Shown: piece after piece, positions 1-13,000 of the stretch | How the letters are laid out: each line of letters begins with the position of its first letter | Numbering within the stretch: position 1 is the first letter of the stretch | From: Sitta carolinensis | Taxonomy: Eukaryota; Chordata; Aves; Passeriformes; Sittidae | NCBI GenBank assembly: GCA_032173965.1 | Contig: JAVUNC010000019.1 | Span: 6,572,501-6,636,500 of the forward strand | Direction of reading: 5' to 3' | Length of the DNA: 64,000 nucleotides | Notes under the pieces: generated by a model | What the model saw: the letters and a program-made list of their open reading frames with translations, nothing else | What the model was told of the DNA's origin: nothing | The model's database searches: none | Translations under genes and position numbers: made by a program

Positions 1-1325
1 GTGGGTATCTGTGAGAAAAGTGGCCTCTTTTCCATCATATCTCCAGGTTCCCAGAGCTGCTTTCTGTGCCTGCAGAGAGCTTTGGCTGCCCAGCTTGCTT
101 TGAGGGTGGGGCACACATCCCATCACCCACCCACAGGGCTTTCTTACTCTCAGGGATGAGGTTTAGCACTTTAATGCATGAGCTGGTGCCTATGTGTAAG
201 CATCAGCTCCTTCAGTCTTATGGTCATTTCCAAATTTGGCTAACTCAGCTGCTTTCTGGTGGGATTTGAGATTTTCTTCACTCTAGCTCCTGCCAGATGT
301 GGGTGAGCCAATCTGCCCAGCATCCTGAGTCCATCTCCATCTCCTCCAGTGCTTGCATTCAGCACTGCCACTGTTAGCAGTGGATTTGGAAGGTGAACAT
401 TTGTCCTTGTGCATTGGACAGGGAGCACCAGGCTGGCTTTGGGCAGGCAGGGAGAAGCCAAAGGCCTCAGGGACTGCCCCACACAGCAGCATCCTGGGAC
501 TGAGCTGGACCAGAAATAGTTATGCAATGTGGAAAGGAAGGGAAAGCAAGTTCCCATTGCACCCAAGGAGTGGAGCAGGTAGGACAATGTTTGGAGTGGT
601 TGTACAACTCTGGCGCTTCCTGTTTTCCCGCGGGCAGGAGCTGTGATTGTCACTTCTTATTCAGCTCCTCATCCTGGGAGGAAGACAGTATCGGGCTGTC
701 CAGGGGCAGCAGGATGTTTATGTGGCAGGCTGAGTCAAGGTGCTGCTTTTAATACACCCCAGAGCAGACTCATTGGGGGAAATGTACATTTTAGATTACT
801 TTTTTTTTAAAAAAAAAAAGATTCATGAACATCCAAAGTGCTTTTCAATTGCCATTGAGCTGAGTGGCTGAATGCCAGCATGGAGTGTCATTGTTTTCTA
901 AGGCTATTACACAAGGATTTTACAGGGTGCCATGGACTACTGGTAATTTAGGGAAGATTCATCTAATTAGTGATGCTGTATTGAGAGGCTTTACTTAATT
1001 ACTGCATAAGCTGTTAAACTTTGCATTGTCTCAGCCAGGCCCACATCAACCAGCACATAACGGTGGTGGAGAGAGGATGAGGCAGCCGTGCAGCTTCTGC
1101 CACGTGCCCATCCAGAGGAGACCTCTCTCCCGGCTTTATTAAGGATAAGGGCATTTTCCTGGAAGGGGGAACCAAGGGACTTAATGAGACTTGACATTTA
1201 AAAAAATATGGGGATTGCAGCCATTATTTTTCTGCAGTAACAGATGGGAATCGCATGGGAAAAAATATCCTCTGTCCGGATCTATGTATGCAGGGGAAGG
1301 AGGCTGATGGGACTGGTGACCATCG

Positions 1326-1665
1326 CATCCATCCCATCACCTGCCATGGCACCAGCATCCATCCATCCATCCATCCATCCATCCATCCATCCATCCATCC
1401 ATCCATCCATCCATCCATCCATCCATCCATCCATCCATCCATCCATCCATCCATCCATCCATCCATCCATCCATCCCATTGCCTCCATCCCATCACCTGC
1501 CATGGTACCAGCATCCATCCATCCATCCATCCATCCATCCATCCATCCATCCATCCATCCATCCATCCATCCATCCATCCATCCATCCATCATCCATCCA
1601 TCCATCCATCCCAATGTCTCCATCCCATCACCTGCCATGGGACCAGCAGCCATTCATCCATCCCA
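1326..1665. repeat. Nested (CATC)n microsatellite inside a larger tandem repeat
   Basis: Two long pure ATCC/CATC runs (about 1356-1476 and 1512-1611, the latter with one interruption near 1590) are each preceded by a 30-bp spacer, CCATCCCATCACCTGCCATGG plus accag. A third spacer lies at 1617-1646, followed by a decayed repeat. Spacer spacing is about 156 and 135 bp, so the unit itself has been duplicated. Apparent reading frames here (Ile-His-Pro-Ser or Met-Asp-Gly-Trp repeats) are artefacts. Confidence 0.97.
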
Positions 1666-3900
1666 GCCTCTCCTCATGGAGCTTTGTAGTGCCACATGAG
1701 CAACACAAAATCTGAGTATTTCTCCAACCAGATCTCAGTCTTGCTTTGTGTCCCAAGCTCCTCCTAGCCTTCCTCTCTCTTTTGCGCTGCATGATAGAAA
1801 CCCAAAGTGCTCCCAGACAAACCAGGCAGTGCCCATGCATGTGTAGTAATTTGGAAAATCTAGTCCTTCAGCTTTTCTTTCTCTTTTATTTTTAAATGTG
1901 AATTCTATTTTATGCAGACAGCTCTGCTCTTTGGAGTGTTCTTCCCTTTGGGACCTGAGTGAGAGGGATCCTGAAAGAGCCCTCATGAGCCACTTATCCA
2001 CCCCACCAACATGGGGACACAGCCTCTGCTCAGCCCCTCAAATTCACAGAGGTGTGAGAGTTTTTACTTGGGTGGCCACAGCGGCATTGCTGGGGGCAGC
2101 ACAGAGGAGATTGTGGGCTGAAATCTCTCAAAATCTCCAGAAAAAAGAGCTGGTGGTGGTGAAAAACAGGGTGGTGTGAAGAAAACCTCTGTTGTAAAGC
2201 ATCACTTGCTGGAACCAGACTTTGATCTCCTGCTGAGGTCCCTGATGGGAAGGGGAGGTGTGGGCTGTGGGGGAGATGGGCAAAGGGAGAGATTTGGGGA
2301 TTTGGGATTGTGTCTTCCATGGGTCCTCTTTTCCTGAGCGCCAATTCTCTTTGCAAAATGACTTCCCCGGGCTTCATACCCCATGCCTGTTTTTTCGGGG
2401 AAGAGAAGCACTTTTGCTTTGTTTATTGCAACATTTTCCCCTTCTTGTGTCATTTTTTGTGGTGCTGCCTGATGAGGTGAGGAAAACTCTCACCCCTGTC
2501 TGTTGCTGGGGGGGATGGATTCTCAGGCAGCTTTTGACCCAGGGACTGGCTTTTGCTGATGCTCCTGAAAGCTGAACTTGTCTGAGTGTGCACCCAGACA
2601 TCTGCCCACTGTTCCTGGCCTTCCCCAAGGGAGTGCTGCCCCAATACACACTGCAGGCTATCACGTTTTCTTGGTTGCTGGTTGTTTCCATTATTCATAC
2701 AGCAACTCATTTAAATATTCAGAGATCCCTTGGCTGGTTTTTCAGTGACTGGAGGAGGAGGGGGTGGCGGCATGGTTCGCTGGGGCCACCTCCACACCTG
2801 GGTTAGTAGGATGCTATTTCTGATGAGCTATGTTTTCGGGAACTCTGGAGCCTATGGCCCTGACTCCAGACCAGAAGTGGCAGGGGGAAAAGGGTTTAAG
2901 GTCTGTTTGTTTTACTTTTTTGTCCAGACAATAAGCCGGCAAATACTCCCAGGTTGTTTATATTTGGATAAGGCTGCTCGTGTCCTGTGAAAGGAAAATG
3001 ACACATCTACTACTTCTCCTGGGGAGAGATGGTGGGGGACAAATGGGCTCTTGGTGTGGCTGCCAGAAGCCTCTTCATGCCACTTTTGGGATGTGTGGGA
3101 TGGCGTTGGCACAGTGGTCCAGATGGGGAGGGCATGGCAGGGGCACAAATGCCTGTTTTTCCTCTGTTGGTGACATTAGTTTGGGGCCAGAGACACAGAA
3201 GGGCAGAGTTTGGTCCCCAGTGCCAGCCCCATGTTGCTGCCTCCTTCTCTCTGACTAGGATGTGGGGCTGTGGACACTGGAAGGTAGCCTCATCAGACTT
3301 CCCGTCCAACAAGTTTCAGCTCTGCTTCCTAGTCCAGAGCTTTAAATGCAGCAGCTGTTAAAAGTCATGATCTGGTGCTCCACCTGCCCTGAGTGCTGAA
3401 TTCAAAAGCAGGCAATGAAACTCTGAGCTGACAGGCCAGGAAAGCCATGAAATGGAGGACCAGGGACCTCTGTGCCTGAAGGAAAGACCCAGGAGGGGTG
3501 AACACCTCTTTCACTCCAGCAGCCTTCTGACTCTACAAGCCTTCATCTTCCCCTACACCTATTTCCTGTGAATGTAAGGTGTGGGAACAAATCACATTTT
3601 GGGCACTCTTTGGGAACAGATTTCAGATGTACCTTTGCTAACTCTAACCTAAGACCTGGCAGCATTTGCCTTTGGGAGCTTCTGACCCCAGCTGGTTGTT
3701 GCACCCTGGTTGAGCCTCCTCGGCTCATTCTCCTGATGAAGATGAAGGAGACAATGATGAATGATGGAGAGGTGGCTCCCTTGGGTAAAACCCCCCCAGA
3801 CAGGCATCCACTGCTTGCTTCAGCCTCTGAGGGAGGGCAAGCCAGCAGGGAAAAGAGGTAGGAAGGTTCTGTAGAATCCAAGCCATGTGGATGTGACCCT

Positions 3901-3990
3901 TAGGAACATGGCTTAGTGGTGCCCTTGGCAGTTGGCAGATTAATTGTTGGACTCAGTGATCTTAGAGGTCTTTTTCAACATAGATGATTC
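3901..3990 (+). mobile_element. CR1 LINE 3'-end fragment
   Basis: The block reading TTGGACTCAGTGATCTTAGA then GGTCTTTTTCAAC and ending GATGATTC matches the remembered 3' terminus of avian CR1 elements. Truncated and diverged. Confidence 0.8.
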
Positions 3991-6976
3991 AACAATACTT
4001 TCACCAGCTGCTGAGTGCTGGGATCAGTGTGGGAGTGGTGCCCCAGCCCATGGGGTTCAACTGGAGCAGAGCACTGAATGCCCCTGTGACCTGGCTCCTT
4101 GGTACTCCTGAGGCTTTTTTTGGAGTCTTGGCTGGTGGTTTGGTGTTGCATTCCCACATTCCCTCTCTCTTACTGCATCTCCAGCAGCTCCTTTGCAGAA
4201 GACCATGCTGGTGTCCCCGGAGAGCTGCCAGTGCCAGCTGCCTCTATAAATACCCCTGGTATAAATTCAGAGAGCTCCATCCCTGGCAGGCTCAGTCCTG
4301 CCTCTGGTTATGGTGTTGTAAGGTGCCGGGTGAAAACTCAAAGGCTGTAGAGCACTGCCACAAGAGAAACAACTCTTAATGCCTTGTTAGAAACCTTACA
4401 TTTCCCTTTTCCATTGATTAATAGAAGTGATGCAATGGCAGTTCTCTGGTACTTCAACATTTCCGTTCTCTTGGTCTTAGATAAGTCAAATATTTCAACT
4501 TTTGTACCAGGACAAATCATTTTTAGAAAGCCAATTCAGGCCTGTGTGCACGCCAAAGTGCTGCAGCTCCATGGCAATGAGCCTGGGAGCTGGACTGAGA
4601 TATCCATGTGTGGGTCAGACCTGTGGTTGCACTTTCCCTGTTTCATGGAGGAGTCAGCATGAAGCTTCCCATGGTTGCAGAACGCATCCTTCCATTCTGA
4701 AGACTCGAGTTTCCCCAGCACAGACAGCTCTTGCCCCCTACCCTGAGCAATTGCAGCAGTGCAATTTCTCAGGCTGACCTAAAGGGACATTTCTTTACTG
4801 GGCTGTCCTTGCCCAGACTGATTTTCTGAATCTTTTCACATGGTGAGGTCAAGTCCCTGGGAACAGCCCTGTTGGATCGAAACCCGTGAGAGGAGGAGGG
4901 GACCCTCTCTGGCCTGTGCCTCTCTGACAGCTCCCTGTAACTTTGAAGGGTGTCTTGGGGATGGGCTGCAGCCAGAGCTGCTTTCAGTCCTGACAGCCAC
5001 ATTTTTGACATCCACTGCCTCACTGAGAGAATCAAGATTTATTCTTAAAAGGAAAAAAATCATGCACTTTTCCTCTTTGCAAGGAAAACTCTCACTCCCT
5101 TTTGCTGTCTTGCCAACAGGAACGGCTTGCTGGGAGTTGAGGGAAACTTCTGCTCAGCACCAGGCAAATGCATGAATTCCTTTCCATGTTCCTCTTGGCA
5201 CATCTCCCCTGGTCACAGAGAAAAGCAGGCAAAGAGAAAATAAGAGCCGGTGGGCAGCAGAGCCCTTGCCAGTGCTCTTGCTTTCCTAGTGACCCTGGTG
5301 GCTTTGCAATAAATTTTTGGGGTGTGAGTAACCCCCCAGGACAGATATAGCTGAGAAGAGCGATGCCTTTGTGTTATAGGAGACTGACAATTACTGGCAT
5401 TCGGGCTGTCCTGAAATTGTGACACTCCCGTGTCCTGCAGAGCACAGGTAGAGGTGGGGAGCAGCCCCTCGAGGCAGGTCCACCCCTCCCGCACCTCCTG
5501 CAGCTCCAGGGCTGGGGAGCGTGGGTGTGCTGAGGAATGTGGGAGCTGTGTCACGGGGAGTGGGAGGGGTGGGAGGAATGACTGTTCTGTGCTTATATTT
5601 ATCTCCCGGTTGATGACCAGGCTCACAAAGCAGGATATGCCTCCCCGGAGCCCGGCAAACTGACAAAAATCTACCTGGGAAGGATGCAAACCCAAACCCC
5701 CCCTACTAAAAATATGCAGGCAAATAGAGATTTTCCAAAACAGAGTTCCGGAATGCTAAACTTGGTGGTGATTCATCTAAAGAGGGGGGCACAGCCGCTT
5801 TGGTTTTTTCCCTGAAGACGAGCAGGAACAATGTAAATCCCGAACGTTATCCGAGCTACCCCCTCAGCTGAGCTTGCTGTGCTTTGAAGCGCCCATCCCT
5901 AACCCCGTAGGCACCGGCTTCCCAAGAAGGCAGACCTGCCGCAAAAACAGGAATCCCTTATTGGGCAGCAGGAAATCCTATTTTTACATGAAGTTCAGAA
6001 TAAAAATAAAAGGGAAATATATGCTCTGTGGGTGCAGGCTAAAATTAAACCTAGAGCTTCTCCTCTGATGGCTGGCTCCTGCTGCTCCTTGGATTGAGAA
6101 TCTGATGGTGAACAAGAAGGATCCTGCTGTCCCTGGCTGCTCTCAGTGAGATCTGCTCTGCTGTGGGTGCTTTTCTCCTCTCAGTGAGCTCTATGAGTAT
6201 GGTTTAAATAAATCAATCACTTTGGATCGGTGCTGTGGCCTTAGCACACTGGGCAAGTGGGAAGAGGTTCCTTTGCCTCTTCTTCATGTGGCTCCTTAAC
6301 ATTTCTGTGCCAAATCCTTTGGTTTCTGACTGTCCTGTCAGCTTCACTGCCCTATGCCCAGCCCAGGCCTTTCTCTGACCAAAATGTCTGCATCCAGGTG
6401 GTACCACAAAATGTACTGGTAATCATGAGGGTCTGTTTTGACCAAATTTCCAGCTTCGGGTCTGCTTCCCCACAGGGGATGAACATCTGGTCTGGATTTG
6501 AGCATTGCTTTACAAAGTTCTCTGGGATCTCTAGTAATGAAACAAGCCCTAAGTCCCAATCTCCAAACCTCTTCCTTTCCTGCAGTCCAACACTGAAAAG
6601 TGACTGCCAAAACCAGCCCTGTGGCTGTGTGTTTTCATTACCTCGGTGATTTGTACAACAAATGCAGCCCATTTGCAGCCATGCTTTTGTTCTTCGACAG
6701 CTCAGGCCTTTGCCAGCCGAAGCCACGCTCAGGACTTTCCTCTGGGCTGCACCAGCTTCGCCAGCTCTGTGGTGCAGGGTGGCATGAGACAAATCCCACA
6801 GGGACTGTGAAGGTGGCCCTGATGGCACTTGGTCAGCATTTCAGAGTTTCCTGTGTTGGACCTCAGACCAAAAGACTTTTTGCTTGGCTTCCAAAGAGCA
6901 ATTAAGCTGACAGAAAAGTCACTGGGTAAAATGAATCATGAGGTGCAGATCTCTTGGCTGACCACGCTGACATTTT

Positions 6977-7037
6977 ATATGTGTGTGTATATATATATAT
7001 ATATGTGTGTATGTGTGTGTTGTGTGTGTGTGTGTGT
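6977..7037. repeat. Compound TG/TA microsatellite
   Basis: Alternating TG, TA and TG dinucleotides. A T16 run (7058-7073) follows and ends in TCTGCAG, which looks like a polypyrimidine tract with a 3' splice site, although no exon was recognised after it. Confidence 0.95.
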
Positions 7038-10000
7038 TCAACCTATCTCCTGTCTGCTTTTTTTTTTTTTTTTCTGCAGCAAAGGTTCACTCCAAGCCTT
7101 TGGCTGCAAAATAGACTGTAAAAGGTTGATTGCTTGGAATAAGTATTTGAGAGCATTTTCAACCTCCACCAGGAGAGCAAATCCCAGTAAATATTCAGCA
7201 GAGCAGCCTGAGTTAACCAGACTGCTGCAGGTGATTTAGCAGGGTGTTGGTTTCTCAGGTTCATAGGAGTTTGAGAGCAGAATTTCTTTCATCTGAGCTG
7301 GTCTCCTCTTACTTTGTAAAATTATGGGAAGGTTTGAAAGGGTGGATAGAGAATGGTGGTGTTGGGTCACTGCTGAGATCCAGGTGTCTAGAGGGAACAG
7401 TCCCTGGAGAACAGGTAGGAAAGTAGAGGAAGGAGAAGGAGGGTGAATGAATAAAAAGTATTTGGTGATGGTTTTGGATACTCTTGAGTATCCGGGGCTA
7501 GAGGGAGCTGCCTGGGTTGTCTTAGCTGTGGTGTCGTTTTTAGAAGATGGCTTTTTGGTTTTGGAAGAAAGTAGAGTTGCAGCATTCACCACTGCTCCTG
7601 TTTGTGGCTGGCCTGGACATTTGCATGTCTTGAAATTTAATGTTGCCAGCACTGTTTGCTTTTCTTTTCATATGCTGAAAGGGGTATTGTGGAGAGACCC
7701 TGTCAGCCTTGCCAGCTAAGGTGGGCAATCGATTAAACTGTTTTGGGCAGCGCTGTGTGTGAATGAGTGGCTTGCATGCAGTGGAAAGTGAATGTCTGAA
7801 AGCCCTCCAGAAATGCAGGTTAGTGCTCTCTGCTCGATTGTGTAAGTGCTTCTCACTTCTGCCGTTTACCGAAAGATCAAGTGATGAAATTTGGCTTAAA
7901 GGAGAAGTGATGTGAAATGGTGCCCAGTCTGATTTGTAAGAAAACACTGTCTGCTCTTCCTCTACAGGATGCAATCTAGTTTGAATTTCACTGTGTAAAA
8001 TTATTTTGCTTATTCTTAAAAGGTTTTATGCTGTAAAACATCGCCTTGCTGTTTTGCCCCTTTGCAATCACTGTAAAAGCTCTCCAGGCTGCCCCTGTTA
8101 TGGAGAAGCTGGGGGGTTCTAGCCTGGCCCTTGTCCTTCCTGGTGGTAGGGGCTACATACTAAAGGACAAATAGAGCATTTAAAGTTATTTTTATTTCAT
8201 TTTCTGCAGTAGATTATATTTGCTGGCTGTTCCTCTTTCAACAAGAGCTGATTTGGGGGGATTAAATGTTAAAGTCCTTTGTGGTACTGTGGTGCTCCTG
8301 GGGGATATCGTGTATCCATATTTGATGTTGTACCAAGCCTGTGCAATGATTTTTCTCTTATCTCTGAAAGAGAGAGGCATGTGGGGCCAGTGAAAATAAA
8401 GGTACCTGTGACCACCATCGGGTTGGGATTTGGAGGGGTATGTGAGGGAATACTCTGCCAAACCCCCGTGGATAAGAGTCTTCCTGAGTGAGGACAACGC
8501 TTACAGGGAAGGGGTAAAAGAGAGATATTCCTCTATTTGATACAGTCTGTTTGTCCCAGATATTGAACTTAAGACCCTAGAAATTTGGAACAGCAGGTCC
8601 AGGAGGTGCCCTGAGGTGAGGAAAAGAGTGGGTTTCCCATGGGGCCTCCAGGACCCCTGGGGTGCTGCAAACACAGGCTGCTACCAACAGAGCGTGTCAG
8701 GAGAGCTTGCTGGGCACTTTGGGGTTTCGGATGCAAACCTGTGTCCAAGGTCCCTCACGTGACACAGGGCAGGTTGGCCCTAAGCAGAATGAGCTGCCCA
8801 TCTGGGCACTCTCCCCAGGCATGCACAGGTGCCCAGAGGTGACAGGGTCATGCCACCACAGTGAGAGGGGTAAATGCAGACCTTGTGTCTCTGGAGATTT
8901 TGGGGGGTTTTGCCTGTGATAGAAACTGTGAGTGTTTGGCCAGGGTGCAAAATGCAGAACTTGAGAGGTGAGAGCACAGGGCAGGACTCAAGGTGGGCTC
9001 CAAGGCCAGTCCATCATCCTGAGGTGGGGAAGGACTCCATGTGCTTCTTCACCTGCTGACTCAGCTGGTGCACTTGAGTTTCTTGAACCTGGTCCCCATT
9101 TCACATTCAGCAAAAGAGAACAAATTTTGCAACACAACATGTTTAGGGGAGGAGGGCGGGGGGCGGGGGAGGGGAAAGAAAATCTGTCAGTCCTTCCTTT
9201 CTGAGATGTTTTGAGAGTCAAATTTTTATCAGAGGGAAAAAAACCCAACCCAAGACTCAAAACAGGAAACTCTTATCAGCTTGCCAGGAAGCTCTATTGC
9301 TTTGTGGAAGTGTTACCCTACGGTCATTGCTACTTTCAGTAGCTGTTTGTGAGTAATTTATGGCTTTAAGATGGGCGTCAATCTTCCATGCAAGCAGGGG
9401 AGAGACCCTAAAGCTGGAAGGAGTAGTGGTAGGAATAGAGGGTGGAGGGGAAATACCAAGGAACAGGATTTGTATTATCTCACTACATATATTTACAATG
9501 ATAAGATTTTCATTGTCTTCTATGGTAAATTATGATCCTGTTTTTGTTCTGTATTTGGATCAGGAAAAAGCAAACCCATGTCTTCAAAAAATGCACAGAC
9601 TTAGTGTTCAGTGACTGTTATTCAGCAGAAGTAATCGAGGGACTTGGGATAATACGTAACTTCTTGGCAGGGGAATTTGTAAATTATTGCCTTATGGAGT
9701 TCTGCGTACTCGAATTCTAAATGTGTGCAGGTGTCTTTGTGTAAATCATATAAAAATGTATCTAAAACCTGTCAGAGGGGGTTGTCTGGTTCTCTTTTGT
9801 GTGCCAGTTTTGATGTGCCCATCTCCAACACAAAGCGCTCATTTGTGTCCAGAATAATTTCTTTTAAAACAGCATTCCTGCAAAGCGTCTTTGGATTTAA
9901 AAATAAAGAAAACAGTGTTTTGCAATGTATTAAGATGTATCTGAAAAAATCTGTGCATATACACTTTATGTAGAGACATCAGGAGCTTATATCCCAAACC

Positions 10001-13000
10001 TGCCAAGTAGCTGAGCTGAACAGTTCTGGCTCCTGGCCCAGTGTTTCTTTTTATTTTGCCTTTTTGTGCCCTAGTGTCTATTCTAGAGCACTATGGATTG
10101 CTGTCACTCCTGTAGTCACCCAACACAATGGGGATCTTTCCATCAGAGGCATTTTGTGTCCTCCAAGCTGTATGGAGCAGGCATGATGTGGAGAAGGAAG
10201 TGCAATGCTGCTGCCAGGTTATCGTGTTTGTCACGTTGACTGCTGACTAAAGTGCTTGTTTATCTCTTAGTTTGTGCTGGCAAATTTCTTTATCTTAAAA
10301 ATAAGCATTAAACTTTTGTCTGGAAAGCTGGGCTTCTGGGCCATGAAGAGAAAAGATGATTTCTGAGCGCATAACCCATGACCAAATTCTTACAGACTTT
10401 TGTCAGCAGGGCTGTGCAGAGGAGCTGGGATATGTCCTGGGTAAGTTCACTGTGCACCACCAGTGATGCAGAGCTCATTTCCATGGGCTCTGGCCTTGCA
10501 TTTAGAAACACATCATGGTGTGACCAGGCTTTGGGAGTATGGGGACTGATGCTTTTTTGGGGGAGAAATGCATTTCTTGGAGTGTCTTGGGCTGGAGGAG
10601 TCCCTGTGAAACCAACATCAGGGAGGTGAATCATCTCCATGCTTCCACCTCATCACAGACTGTGAACTCACTTTCAAACCTGGCTGTGCCCTTTGGCTTT
10701 TGGGCTGACATCCCTCTCTTAAACAGATCTTTTAAATACAAAGATCCACCCTTTTTGTATTTTCACCCTCCAGTTTTTAAATGATGGTCTTAAACGCAGA
10801 GCACTCTGTGTCCCACTCTTCTGGGAAATGAGGTTGTTCCATGACTGCTTGAAGCCTTTGGACAAGCATTGTTGATACACAAAAGTACAGCATCCTGACT
10901 GCAGTGGTGTGTGAACCCATTTTTCTCCTTTAATATGCACTTATCTTTCTAATAGGGCATTGGAAAACATTTCTCTGAAACCCGGTAACCAGTGGCCTTT
11001 CTTACTCATTGGACTATATTCAGTGTTTGCACTAGCACTTCATTAGGAAGTAAATAGCTATTTGCTGGGGCTGTAAAAAATCACTCTTCCTCTCCTTGTA
11101 CCTTATCTCCTCTTCCTGGACAAAAGTCAAGAGCCTCTTTCCCCCCTCCCCTTCCCTCTTGGATTTACAATTGAATACAAATGATCCACGGAGTATGATA
11201 TGCCAGGTATTTTGCACACTCATCTCTGGGGAGCTGATAACAACAGCCTGTCTCTCTGGAAACAGCCTCTTGGCTGCTCACTCCTGCTGGAGTCAGCAGC
11301 TTCTTGCAGGGCCAGGAGGTGCTCGCCTCCCTTGGCCTTCCAGTGAAGGACTTTGGAGCAGGCAATGAGCTTGCATCTGATGCCTTGAGGTGCCTCAAGA
11401 ATAATTAATGCAGTGAGCTCATTGACACGTTTGGTGGCAGAATTGTGAACTTCCAACCACGGTGGTAGGGCCTTGAAAGGCATTTCCCTAGCTAGAGGGG
11501 GAAAAATGGGCTGCTTCTGACCAGCTCTGGAGATGGTGGGAAGCCAGGTGGGAAGACGGTTTGAACTTCTCTTTTCCTGGGGGGGGGTCTCCTAGTGGCC
11601 AAGGTGTGCTCACCAGCCCTGTATTGTCCCAGCTTTGGCAGCCTTCCCATGTAAACCACAGTTCTGACATTGCCATGGCAGTGAGGAGCTGGCTGAGTGA
11701 ATTCCCTTCAGAGACAAGGGAAAGGGCCGGGGCTGGCTCGTGCCTCTCGGGCTGTAGCGATGGCCCACGCTCTCGGCAGGACTGCGCCAGCTTTTGTTCC
11801 TCTCTGTCCTCCTGAAAGGAAGTGGTGAAAGGCAGCCAGGCTGCCTTTATTTCTGTGAAATGGAGTGAAATGAGTGAGGCGACCCATCGGAAGCAGATCG
11901 TTAGAAATATTAGTGACCTTAAGTGATCTCTCCAGGGCTGGGGAGGAGCAGGCAGAAAGGACACTGTGTCCTCGTTTGTCACGTTAGCAGTTTATCATCC
12001 ATGCTCTGCAGGGCTTATTTGTCTCCCCTGAGAAGGAGACATCCGTGTTTCCTACTGTGGGAGAGCATCTTCTCCAGGAGGGTTGGGCAGAGCTACTTCT
12101 CTCCTCTGGTCAATCGAGCATCCACATGTCAGCTTCTCTTGAGGGCTGTTCTGGGAAGTCACCTCTGCTGTGTTGCTGGGACCTTGCATGGACTGGCTTT
12201 TTCCAGAAGCTACAGAACAAGCAACAACACTTTTGCCGGTCTAGGAAGGCTTTTGGGGGTCATCATAAGCACTTTTCTTCCCCCCTCCCACGGTACAGGT
12301 TGGATGAAGATTTGTACTTCCCCAAAGCCCCTGTGGGAGAGGAAGGACAGAGAGTGGCCTTGAGAAGCAGAATGTCTGAGAAAAGCCACAACCAAAGCCC
12401 AAGACTGCTCCTTCCAGGTTCTCAAGAGAGATGTGAAATTCTGCCTCTGGGTCTGTACTGAAATGCTACCAAACCTGAGATGATGTGGTGCTTTTGGGTT
12501 GACTCAGCTGTGTAGAGGATGGAGGGGGAGGAAAAAGCTGTTCAAGCCTAAGCTTTGCCACTTCATAGGCAGCATGTGGTCTCTTTTCTGTGCTGTTCTG
12601 CTGAAGCACTGTGCTTGAAGCTTGGCAACTCTGTCCTCACAGATAGAGGGAACAGAGCTTCTGAGGCTAGGAAAATACTGCAGGGAAAGGGCTGGAGCAA
12701 TTCAGTCAGCAGAGCTTAAAGGGAAGTATTGCTGCCTTACCTCACTGCCTCATCAGTCTCCATTCCTGTGAAGTGTTTGCAGGAGGGAGAAAAACCCAAA
12801 CCCCTGCAAACACCCCACCCCTTAAAGATGAGGTGGTTGCACAGACAGCTGTGGGACTGTCAGATCCATGGCCTGTGGTTTGGTTGCTGTGGGCCTGAGT
12901 GTCTCAGGTGTTCAGTCCCTTGTGTTGCACAGCTTTGCTGTATGCAACGGCTACACCTGTAAGGCAGAGCACTCGTCTAGAGAGCTGATTGTTGGGCGTG

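Noticed and set aside
1224..1699. Several overlapping open frames coding Ile-His-Pro-Ser or Met-Asp-Gly-Trp repeats
   Set aside because: They are translations of the CATC microsatellite. A 4-bp repeat without stops is open in all frames.
7043..7130. Polypyrimidine tract plus TCTGCAG suggesting an exon after the TG microsatellite
   Set aside because: The following sequence has no recognised coding homology or matching donor. Simple T runs often mimic 3' splice sites.
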